Part shown: in pieces, positions 1 to 9,406 of the stretch
Numbering within the stretch: position 1 is the first letter of the stretch
Layout: every line of letters begins with the position of its first letter
Assembly (NCBI GenBank): GCA_000697055.1
Contig: JNDT01001975.1
Coordinates: 1 to 64,000 of the forward strand
DNA length: 64,000 nt
Source: Saksenaea vasiformis B4078
Taxonomy: Eukaryota; Mucoromycota; Mucoromycetes; Mucorales; Saksenaeaceae
Direction: 5' to 3'
The notes under the pieces: generated by a model
What the model saw: the letters and a program-made list of their open reading frames with translations, nothing else
What the model was told of the DNA's origin: nothing
Databases searched by the model: none
Position numbers and translations under genes: made by a program

Positions 1-2
1 AG

Positions 3-1119
3 CATACGGAGCTTTCTGTCGACGATTTCACGCAAACAGAGATCCAAAAACATTTCCTTCCGTGTGCTATTGATCCAGGGGTCAGCCAGGTCTTTACCGT
101 ATACGGCGAGGGAACGAACTCTCATGAAATCCGTCGTTGCTCGACAGCAGAGTATTATACCTATACTGGAGCATTTCGACGTCAACGAGCGATGGATGCT
201 GCAAAGAAGACTGGTCGCATCAAAGATATTGAAACGGAGATGCCTACAGGGAAGACGCAGCTTGAAGAGCGCTACAATGACCATATCCGTTATGTATACC
301 AGCACTTGGAGCAGCTCTTTGGTTTTTACGGTCCATCGACGGCAGAAAGCCGATTCAGAGACTATCAGGGCAGACAGAGGGCCATGGAAGAAATGGCGAA
401 CATACTCGTCGATGGAGGGAAAAAGCATAATCGGCGAAAAAGGAAGAAGACAAAAGCGAATCGTAAGGAACGCAAGCGAAGGCGCAAGAAAAAGATGAAT
501 AAGCTAGTCTTGGAGGTCGAAAAGTATGATGGAAGTTGTAAATGTATGAAAACTAATGAAATTCATAGGGGAAGAGTTCCAGCGCAGGTCATGTCAACAA
601 AAAGGTCTACCCTACGCCCAGGCAGTCGCCCAAAAAAATGGAAGCAAACAGCGTTCCAGGAGACAACAAAAATGCCCCTCATCGTTTTCGGGGATGCGAT
701 GTTTGGCAATAAGATGACATACAAAGGAAAGCGCAAGAACGTAGTGAACAAGTGTTGGAAAGGGCTGAAGCGACGCGAACATAGAGGAGAACTACTAGCA
801 GTGACAGTAGACGAATATCTGAGCTCTCAAGTAAGCTTAAGCAATTATTCTACTGTTGAGTATTCAAATGTTGCTCTAGATTTGTAACAACTGCCCCGGC
901 AGATGTCTCGAAAAAGTCACGACCAAGGATTTAATCTCACACCATGGTGTACTAGCTTGTAAACGCTGTAGAACACTTTGGCAACGGGATGTAAATGCTA
1001 GCAAGAACTTGTTTTGGATTGCCAACGACATCTGGAAGGACTATGGTCGACCTACCGAGTTCTTGCGCACACAGACAACTATCGCCGGTACGAATCCGGT
1101 TTCCCTTGAAGGGATTTAG
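3..1119 (+). CDS. Fanzor (eukaryotic TnpB-like) RNA-guided nuclease, 5' end cut by window
   Basis: Exons 3-830 and 880-1119; the frame is open to the window start, so the N-terminus is missing and 355 residues are visible. The RuvC-like nuclease residues are all present: Asp in AIDPGVSQVFT (residue 24), Glu in TVDEYLSSQ (residue 271) and Asp in RDVNASKN (residue 313). Between the last two lies a zinc ribbon of two CxxC pairs. A lysine/arginine-rich stretch at about residues 135-165 may bind nucleic acid. The 49-bp intron (831-879) sits between the Glu motif and the first zinc pair, exactly where the second copy downstream has one. Fanzor proteins are transposon-carried relatives of TnpB that cut DNA under guidance of an RNA made from the element's 3' part. 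No lesion is visible. Activity cannot be judged without the N-terminus. Confidence 0.85.
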
Positions 1120-1140
1120 ATTATTACGGTTAGTGAAATG
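1102..1140 (+). ncRNA. candidate Fanzor guide-RNA scaffold / element 3' end, copy 1
   Basis: A five-base-pair hairpin (TCCCT, loop TGA, AGGGA, at 1102-1114) overlaps the end of the coding region. It is followed at once by GGGATTTAGAT, whose TAG is the stop codon, and then TTACGGTTAGT. The second Fanzor has a hairpin and the same motifs in the same order at 6111-6155. Guide RNAs of TnpB and Fanzor overlap the 3' end of the gene, so this is a good candidate scaffold or terminus. That role is inferred from position and conservation between two copies only. Confidence 0.4.
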
Positions 1141-1739
1141 TCTTGTAATCCTTAACTTAGATTAGTTTTACTTATGCTTCCCTTTAGGTGTATTCATCGG
1201 TAAGTCCTCTTGCAGGTTGTAGAACAGATTACTCATCAGAGAAACGTTTGCGACGCTGAAATGCTCTTGTATCGCCGAAACCAAGTGGATAGGTAAGTAC
1301 ACAGAGATCAACGGTAACGCTTTAATTTGGCTAAATTTGGTTCATCATAGCGTAAACTTGGTTTTAGGCGACCGCAAAAGAGCATTTTAGGCGACGCAAA
1401 ACGTTCTGCAAAAAACAGTAACGTCACTTTTGAGCACAGCGTCTGTGTCGGACATTTTTGCTCGTGACAGATCAGAAAGGAAGAAGAGAAGAAAAAACCC
1501 TGTGGATGAGACAGGGAAAAGGTCCAAGGAGTGGGGTGAAAGAGCAACAGAGAATAAAGACAAAATTCGTTTACGTGCTTTTGCGTGTTGGTTTGCGTCG
1601 ATAGAATATAATTTTCGCGCTGACCAATCGAACAGGTTTGCGCTGGTTAGACTTTCTGCGTCATAGAAATCAACTTCAGATAATGATGATCTAGCCTTTG
1701 ACAATGATTACATGAAGCTGAAGCCGCTTCATTGGATAT

Positions 1740-2331
1740 AAATGGAGTTACTTCGTTTGACATCAATATATATGAGGAATGATGAACCAAATGGGCGGGC
1801 AGAGTTGCCTCGTTCGTGTGCAGCTACTTTGTGTGACGGATGGTGGGAAAGAAATGGTAATGCAGATGTGCAAACCTCGTTCACTTTCCAAACCGACGAG
1901 AGTGTGATCAGGTAACTAAGCTAGGGCGAGAGGATCATACAGACGATAAGCGTCGCGGTAAACAGGAAACTGTCTTATTTGGTGATTGAAGAACGACGAA
2001 CAGCAAAAGAAGCAGCATTCATCACAGGTATAAAACGTACAACCGGATGAAGAATGTGTACCCAGAGTTCAGAGAGAGACTCATACTAGATGTTATGGTA
2101 AGCTGACTTAAGCTCATTCGGTTTCTTGTAGATTATATTGACAGAAATCCTACTGCGAGCTTACGTGCGGCTTTTGAAGACTTGACACTCTTTTGGTGTG
2201 AGGATTGCATAGATATTTGGTCAATAAATGTTGCATACATAACGTTCAAGACATTGGAAAAGCTTCCTGTAGTGTGGAACTCTGACCGGGTGATCGCTTT
2301 GCAAAAGGAAAAAGTTGCATAAGGCCTTTTC
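1740..2331 (+). pseudogene. decayed helix-turn-helix transposase-like relic
   Basis: Two in-phase pieces resemble the N-terminal DNA-binding part of Tc1/IS630-type transposases. One (about 1979-2047) reads VIEERRTAKEAAFITGIKRT, like a recognition helix. The other (about 2131-2322) begins DYIDRNPTASLRAAFEDLT, like the second helix-turn-helix. Stops and frame changes separate them and no DDE catalytic part follows. I see no terminal inverted repeats. It lies between the two Fanzor genes. The family call rests on pattern memory and is tentative. Confidence 0.35.
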
Positions 2332-3381
2332 AAAATAAAAATGAGACGGGAGAAGGCAGCAAGACTAAGATGAAGATTTTTATTTCTCAAAGAGTCTCTT
2401 CTTATATGTTTCTAAGATATGATCGGGACACTGATAGAGTGAGACACTTTGTAAACCAGTAATGACGAGAGTAAAAGTTTCCGTTTAAGTGAGTCTGAAG
2501 ATACCAATGGTGCGATCGCATAATTAATCTATAATTGGTAGCGTAAATAGACAATGATGGCCCTGGACGATTGGTAACAAAAACCAGGAACAAGAAGAAG
2601 GAAAACTCGTGTAACTAAAGATCTTACAAGATGTTCATTTGGCAATAGCTGAGACATGGTAAAAAGTTTATCGAAATAAGGCTTGATTGGCAAATTTGCT
2701 GGATTGAACTTCTTGTAAGTGTAACAACGTCATTGTTAAAGGTGAAGCAGAAATAACGGAGATTATGTTAGACACAAGAAGTATAGAAATCGTCATGTAA
2801 GAACTTTTTAATTACATCAAGAAGTAATGTATCACATGGTAGCCTATTTGTCGTATAGGTCCCATATGAGAATATAGATCCACATCTAAAGATCGGCATT
2901 ATATCCAACGTCAAGACCATCTCAGGAACACAGATCTACTGACCAGGGTCAAGATTACAATCACCGAATGAACAGAACAATAATAAGGACAAACGCGTAA
3001 ACATATATAGCCATTTTTACTTTACATCCAAATAAAGAAAGAGTCTCGAAGGATTTCCTGTCTGTCAAATACCTACCGAACAAACTGGAATCCACACTAT
3101 TCATCATATATCGCTTCGTGAAACATCCTGACGTGTTACCCAACATTGCAAAATAGTGTGCTGTCATCGACTGCCAAATTTTCTTGTGTTGCATCTCATC
3201 CCTTTTCTCATCTTTTTTCTCTTTTCTCATTATTGAACATGGAAGACTTATCGTTTAATATGTGCACATTGGTTTCGTTGTTCTTTATGCTCTCTTTAAC
3301 GACATACAGTGCCAAATGTTATATCTTGCGTAAAAAATTAAAAAAAGCAGAAGATGTCGAGTTAAGACGCAAGTTTCAGAA
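2332..3381. other. no recognisable gene
   Basis: AT-rich sequence with only short, unrelated ORFs. An open frame at 3239-3430 starts with a hydrophobic stretch but does not splice in phase into the Fanzor gene that follows. I see nothing else here. Confidence 0.5.
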
Positions 3382-6083
3382 ATGGAAGAGCTGGAAAAAA
3401 GTAAGGGTCTATCTTATTAACATTAACTGACGAACTACGCATCAGAACGTCGATTAACTTGCGGTGCATGTGGCTTACAAGGGCATAAAGATCGTCGATC
3501 TTACGAATGTCCAATGAAGCAAAATAAAGGTGAGCATGTAATCTTATTGTCACCCATTCAACGCTAAATAATTCATGACAGCTGGTATGAAGAGGAAACG
3601 TGGTACAAGAGAACAAACCGAACAAACCAAAGAGGACAAAAAACGTGGAAGACAAAGCAAGAGAGCAAGTTCAAGTAATGCGAACTTTGTTCCTAAGCCT
3701 TGCCCTGCTTGCGGCTCCGCCGAGCACAGTAGCGCGCGAGCGAAGTCGTGCGCAGCCCACAAAAGATCTACAGAAGAACTTCTGGACGAAACCCTAGGAA
3801 AAGACCGGGAGATGTACACTCGGAAATGCCCACTGGCATCTGTCATTCGACCTGACCACAGAGATCGATTTTCTGACACTGTCCAGGAACTGTCCAAGTA
3901 CTTGAGGATCGTTGTCTCAAGGACCCAGTTGTTCGTCAACCAGTTTATACTTGACCATGATTCCATCCCCCCGATAGTATTTACTCAAAATTTCTTTTAT
4001 TCCGTGATGCAGCTGATTGTGGGCAAGTCCATAAGTACCACCAATGACAAGCTTCCGGTGGACCTTGAAAGTTCATGGCTTACCTTCAAGGATGAACATC
4101 CCGCTCTACGAGAACCACCTCGTACTAGTCTCAGAGGTTCTGATGTGCTCGCGGAAGCCTGTGTCCTGCTTGCCACTTCGTATTCCAACAATATTGTTGA
4201 AAATTTCGAGAATCGTGTCTGTTCGTTCATCGAACATGAACTGGCAAGTTCCTTCCCGGTACGTATTGAGATATCTTCTAGACACGTTTGTTGACCATTA
4301 TCTACAGGAATTGAAGAAATGGGAATTGAAGGAGATCTCGTCAAGGTACGCATTTGAGCGTATCGCCGGTGGAACACCCGAATGGCCCGGTAAAGTGGAG
4401 CCAGGCTTGCTATTGATAGCCATCGTCGACAAGCTGTGCGACGACCTGGAGACCCTAACGCCTAAACCTGCAACGCCACAATCGATCTCTGCGTCACCTG
4501 GCGCTTATGTACCAGCCTTAAAGTATATACTGTCCTCTTATGAAGAAAAGCATCAGATGGCCGGGTCAGAATCAGAAACCGAATCCACTGAATTCTCTTA
4601 TGAAGAAGAGTATCAGGTTGCCGAGTCGGAAGAGAAATCCACTGACAAAGCTCTTCCTCGGCTCTTCTCCATTTCGCCGAAGCCAAGTTTCAAATGGCGA
4701 TTCATTTCTATCAATGCTGCACTCCTCGCAAGTCTGTTATCTCTACAAAGGCCTGAAAAGCCGAGCGAATATCCACGAGTATTCTTCGAAGCTGTTGATT
4801 TTTCCCGCTTTGGATTTAAAAGGTATGAAACATATACCCGAATTTCTATTCGTTAGCGAATACTCACTTTCTACTATATCTGTATAGCTGGGAAGAGTTT
4901 ACGCAAAACCCAAATCGCCGATTCGCATGCAAAATACTGTCTGATGGATTTACAGTTGATCTTCTTTTCGCAAGGAAGTCAAAAGAAAAGTTACCGGCAA
5001 CAGAACTAGATCTGGATGATTTCAGCGTCGATGAAGAGTAGAGCGCTGGTTCAAACCTTGGGCGCTGGATCCCGGACTGAATCAGATTTACACCGCCGCA
5101 GATGGAAGTGGGTCACAGAACCATCAGATACGACGTGTATCGACCAAAGAATATTATGCCATGACGGGATCGACGCGAAGAGGAAAGGAATCGCAGAAAA
5201 TAAAGGACGCGGCTGGTATTACTCCCATCGAGACGAAACTGGAAACTTGCAAAACAGCATCGCCAGAACATCATCATGAGTTTGTTACATCGTTCCTCCA
5301 TAACTTTTCGATCTTGACGACCTTCTATGGACCAAATACGGCAGAGACCCGATTTCGCAATTATCAGGGCAAACAAAGGACGCAAGAAGAGCTTGTGAAT
5401 ATCCTTACCCATGGAGGGAAAAAGTACTCAAAGCGACGGAGGAAAAAAACGCGACAGAATAGAAGAAAAAGGAGAAAGAAGAGCCTCAAGCGCCGAGAAC
5501 AGAACAAGTTAAAGTGGAAATCAGGGTTAGTGATGACAATATACAGGCAAGAGTACGACGCTAAACGGTTTTTTGAATCAAAGCCCGAAGGTTTCTGCGG
5601 TTAGATCAACCGAAAGCAAGCCACATCCGAAAACCAAGAAATGGCATCCCGCAGCTTTTCGAACAAGCGAAAAGATACCGTTAATTGTTTTCGGATCAGC
5701 AATGTTTGGTGCCAGCGGACATTCTCCCAGAAAAGGAAAGCGCGCAGCGGTCGTCAACTCTTGTTGGAAGATGATTAAGAGACGAGAGAGGAGGGGCAAG
5801 CTGGTTGCAGTAACCATCGACGAATATTACACGTCCCAGGTTCGTTGCGCTTTGCTTTCTGTTTTCACTCATGATAATTTTTTAGATCTGCAGTTCTTGC
5901 TGTCAGAGAGGCCTGGACAAAGTGACAACATCGGATAGCATATCCCATCATGGTGTCGTAGTTTGCAAACACTGCCGTACACTGTGGCAACGGGATATTA
6001 ATTCGGCGAAAAATATGTATCACATCGCGAAATCAGTTTGGAGTGGATCGGGACGGCCAACCGAGTTTTGCCGTTCAACTTGA
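3382..6083 (+). pseudogene. Fanzor (TnpB-like) nuclease copy 2, nearly complete, one frameshift
   Basis: Exons 3382-3400, 3446-3529, 3582-4258, 4308-4822, 4888-5525 and 5605-5839, then 5886-6083; about 787 codons if the frameshift is ignored. The N-terminus begins MEELEKKRR and carries two knuckles of identical spacing (C-x2-C-x4-H-x7-C): CGACGLQGH...C and CPACGSAEH...C. After a charged middle region come the RuvC motifs: Asp in ALDPGLNQIYT (GAT at 5068), Glu in TIDEYYTSQ, a two-CxxC zinc ribbon, and Asp in RDINSAKN. One lesion is visible: two extra bases (TA, 5039-5040) between two GAG codons create a stop and shift the frame ten codons before the first catalytic Asp. All other exon phases agree. 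It is either a very young pseudogene, an assembly error, or a gene needing frameshift correction. The sequence differs clearly from copy 1, so it is not a recent duplicate. Confidence 0.75.
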
Positions 6084-6110
6084 TAAATCGCCACTGCGAA
6101 TGTGGTTTCT

Positions 6111-6155
6111 CTGTCACCTTCGGATGACAGGGATTTAGATCTTTACGTTTACGGT
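6111..6155 (+). ncRNA. candidate Fanzor guide-RNA scaffold / element 3' end, copy 2
   Basis: Hairpin CTGTCACC-TTCG-GATGACAG (6111-6130) has one mismatch and a stable UUCG-type loop. It starts 27 bases after the stop codon, runs directly into GGGATTTAGAT (6130-6140) and is followed by TTACGGTAAGT. The motif order matches copy 1, with a short insertion. The stem sequence differs while the structure is kept, which is what a structured RNA would show. A role as guide-RNA scaffold or element end is inferred. Confidence 0.4.
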
Positions 6156-8233
6156 AAGTTCAACTTTCTGTAGATATATTTCTAACAATCACTGTCTTCA
6201 CTTCCCTCAAACTTTTATCTTTGATTGTATAATTTGTGGTAAGTAAATCATATCAATCGAGAGAGACAGTACTCTTACTTTATCTTATCCAAACGCAAAA
6301 TTTAATCTCGAGCAGCGCGAATTCTTACACAATAAACAGTAAACTGGAATTACTTCGGGACACCCAAGGAGCAGTCCTCTTGGACACCCAAAAAAAAAAT
6401 TCGGGTACTGAAATCCATCAGAACTGCGTGGAAGAGCAACCAATTAAAATAATTGCAACGTTTAATGCCTTGAAACCACGGTAGCGCCTTTTTCTTTTGT
6501 GTGACAACAAAGTGGGACTTTCGACACTTTTTTCTTCTCTTGCCATCATATTTTTTGGAGGGTAAGACTTACTTCTTTGTAAGAACGTAATATACACTAA
6601 TTTATTGTTTATAAATCAATGATTATGCAAGATGTTCCAAAAGACTGAAAGCAACAGATTCGCCTCGTTCCTCTGTATTCCTTCTATATTACCATGTTTC
6701 TATTTACGTTGAGCTCCTCCAAATTGGAACATCGATTATGCTTCATCTCTAAAATCATAGAGACATCACCGAAGTCATTAGCAAGGTGGCACTGCTACCA
6801 CGGTAATTACTATCATGAACACCTATTACCGAAAAGAACGTTCATTATGATCCGAAATTCACGGACACTAAATACATATAAATACGCAGGAAAATTGAGT
6901 AAAATACAGATATCCGTTTTCCTTTTGCTAACTCATTCAAATATCGCAGAACTGAAAGAGAAAGGGTTCATACGTTCCTTTAAATACCCAGCGCTTCCCG
7001 TTATTTTACGTACTCCAATAGAGTGTTAAGATAATGTATCAATGCAGCACACTTCGATTGTTATAAAAGTGTCTGCTTCTCTATGCAATAGTTTGCTGTT
7101 CACAAGCACATTATTGATTTGGCGTCAACGTAAAATAACACAGTGAAGCAAAAGTTCCCTCACAACACAATATTTGAAAGTCATGAAATTTATCTTGACT
7201 CTACACATATGTAACACGCAACTAAGAAAACGAAGAAATAATGGAAGAAAGTGAAGACATAATGCAAAAAGAATGAGGTGAAAAAAAGGAACAAGTAAGG
7301 TTCCTATTTAACTGTCGGATCAAATGCCGGAATGGTTGTACCCGTCAGCAGGCGACTGCTCCCCCCGCAAGTACCATATAGTACACCGCTTGGACATCAC
7401 AATTTCTAGTAGTCTTTCCCTTGATTCTTTAGTTCATTTATCTTGATTATAGTCATACCTCATCCTGACTCTTCAGCTTCAACCCATATCGAAATCGTAG
7501 ATTTTCCAAAGTTTCCTGTGTATATGCTAATGGTATCAAACAGAATGAAAAACATACATCAAAGTTTTCATTGGAGATCGCACGATTTTTCGTTTGCTCG
7601 TACACATCTTCAACGTTCTTGAAACAGTGGGATTAGATTGATACAGTGAAAAATGCTTGAAAATTCCGGGTTTTGATATTATAGAGGATGTGCCATAACG
7701 CCTTCTGAGGATGAATTGAGCTGTGTGATGGATAAAGCTATTCATGGAGATGAAGTAACCTCAGTGCTGGATGAACTTGTGACAAGCATGATTTGTCACC
7801 TTCAGGCTATCAATTGGACCATAATGACAATATCCGATTTCAAGAGTAGCCGCCGAGAAGAAGAGGATATTGTTCACACGAGAAGTGAATACGACGTATT
7901 CACTGATAAAAAGACAGGAGATTGTGAAAGACGACGTACATGACCTGCAGAAGAGAAACGTTGCATTCTACTTAAAGATCAATTGTTTCGCATTGACACA
8001 ATGATAGATGTTCTTCATGAGGAGGTATTACGTCATATTTTTGCAAGCGATCATTGCGATTAGTCAACCTTTGAGCACTAAACCTCCTCCCCCGATAAGA
8101 GGTTCAACCTCCGTTCCAGGCTTGAACTTGATATTACAGAGGATTTGAAAACCTACACTACGTTTTCTGGCGGTGGACCTGAAATTTCTTCAAAAGTCCG
8201 GGTTTTGAAATTAGAGAGTGTGCACTGTAAATA
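6156..8233. other. no recognisable gene
   Basis: About 2 kb of AT-rich DNA. Short open frames at 6694-7029 (+) and 7716-7943 (+) have no recognisable domain and no convincing splice partners. The second begins at a non-ATG codon and may be a fragment of an old gene. Nothing else is supported. Confidence 0.5.
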
Positions 8234-9250
8234 TACTGCTTATCGAATCATTTTTTACGCTACACTAAATAAATCTTGCGTCTCTGAAGAGCCAAGTTTG
8301 CGCTAAAGAAGAATTGAGTATGCGGCTATAAGTACACTAATTTTACGTCAAAACAGTAATAAACCTAACATGAACCTCTTCTTCAATGGACACAAAATCT
8401 ATTCGGGCAGCACAAAAAATGGTTCATGGTTAGTAAATGGAGTAATATTTGGATATCATTTCACTTAACCCCGAAGCGTATGGCCGTACAACTAAGGGCG
8501 GCCTGCCCCGCACCTGAGGCGGTGGGGACGGCGAAAGGTCAGAGGACCCAATGGCATTGGAGCGGCCATGTTTGAACGGTCTGTAGAGGACTTGAAGCGA
8601 TACGACGTCCGGCAATCTATTGCGGAAAATAAGCGATACTGAGTGTACGACAACATTTGCTCACTTGAGTGAAGGCGTAAAGCAGAAACACAGCCAAGAC
8701 GGTTCGGGACAGCAGTCGTGCAGCCTAAACGGCATACAGAAAACATGACTGATCCTGGAATGTAAGAAAAAGTTGACATCCGTACCGGGAATGTTTGCAC
8801 CAACAGAGCCAAAGAAGAAGAAGATGAAAGAAAACAATGCTCCCTTTAAATATGCATCACTTTCCGTTCCTGAGACATCTTTTTATGTGAGATGAAAGGA
8901 ACGTATCTTCAACATATCTTTTGCATGAAGCGACGGAATCCTGTTTATGGGACATCGCTTGTATGAGAAAAGAACCCGATCACCGATTCACCCTTTTGCA
9001 TGACACGATGGTACCCCATTACCGCCACGCCTTTTGCGTGAGATAAAAAAAACCGTACCTTTCACACACCCTTTGCATGAAATAACAAGGATCCGGTCAC
9101 TGATTCACCCTTTGCATGAGACGATGGTACCCTATCTTTTAGCACGTCATTTGCACGAGACAGTGAAACGCTGTCCCTGACACATCTGTTTCGTTAGATA
9201 ATGGGAAGCTATCAATGACACAAACGTAACACGGGGGAGTATAACACGCA
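8234..9250 (+). repeat. dispersed repeat family, copy A (with 38-bp tandem array)
   Basis: Shares long stretches, in the same order, with 25322-26215: the start TACTG(T/C)TTAT(T/C)GAAT followed by TTTTTACGCTACACTAA, the segment GCCAAGTTTGCGCTAAAGAAGA, a GC-rich hairpin region (CCCCGCACC...GGTGGGG, about 8511-8535), GGACTTGAAGCGATAC, AAGACGGTTCGGGACAGC, and AGAGCCAAAGAAGA. The right part is a tandem array with a 37-39-bp period. Both copies stay alike through CTATCAATGACACAAACGTAAC. No conserved intact protein frame is visible, so I take it as a non-autonomous or RNA-like element. The exact right end is uncertain. Confidence 0.7.
8845..9227 (+). repeat. tandem array, period 37-39 bp, core TTTGCATGAGAYRA
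   Basis: The core TTGCATGA (or one-base variants) begins at about 8883, 8921, 8959, 8996, 9034, 9073, 9112, 9151 and 9190, a period of 37-39 bp, with another likely unit near 8849. The 23-25 bases between cores are variable, though neighbours share bits such as CGATGGTACCC and CGGTCACTGATTCA. The array lies inside repeat copy A. The matching array in copy B (about 25950-26150) has fewer units, so unit number has changed since the copies parted. Confidence 0.75.
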
Positions 9251-9406
9251 AACGACATTTTTTTTTCGGTTCCTTCGCGACATTCATAATGGGAAAATGC
9301 AGTAACTACATTTAAATTGAGGATAATAAGCATACTTCCTTATAGCAATTCCTGCTTTATAACACAATGTTCTTAAACTGTACATGATATTACAGGTAAA
9401 TTTTTG

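Noticed and set aside
5526..5604. Second frameshift in Fanzor copy 2
   Set aside because: A 79-bp intron with GTTAGT donor and TTAG acceptor joins the two frames in phase, so no lesion is needed here.
8492..8812. - strand ORF conserved between repeat copies A and B (25637-25975)
   Set aside because: Similarity is explained by DNA-level repeat conservation; the frames diverge by indels and the termini differ.
8845..9227. CRISPR array
   Set aside because: Period and constant/variable pattern are superficially alike, but this is a eukaryotic genome, the cores are short and degenerate, the spacers share sequence, and no cas genes are present.
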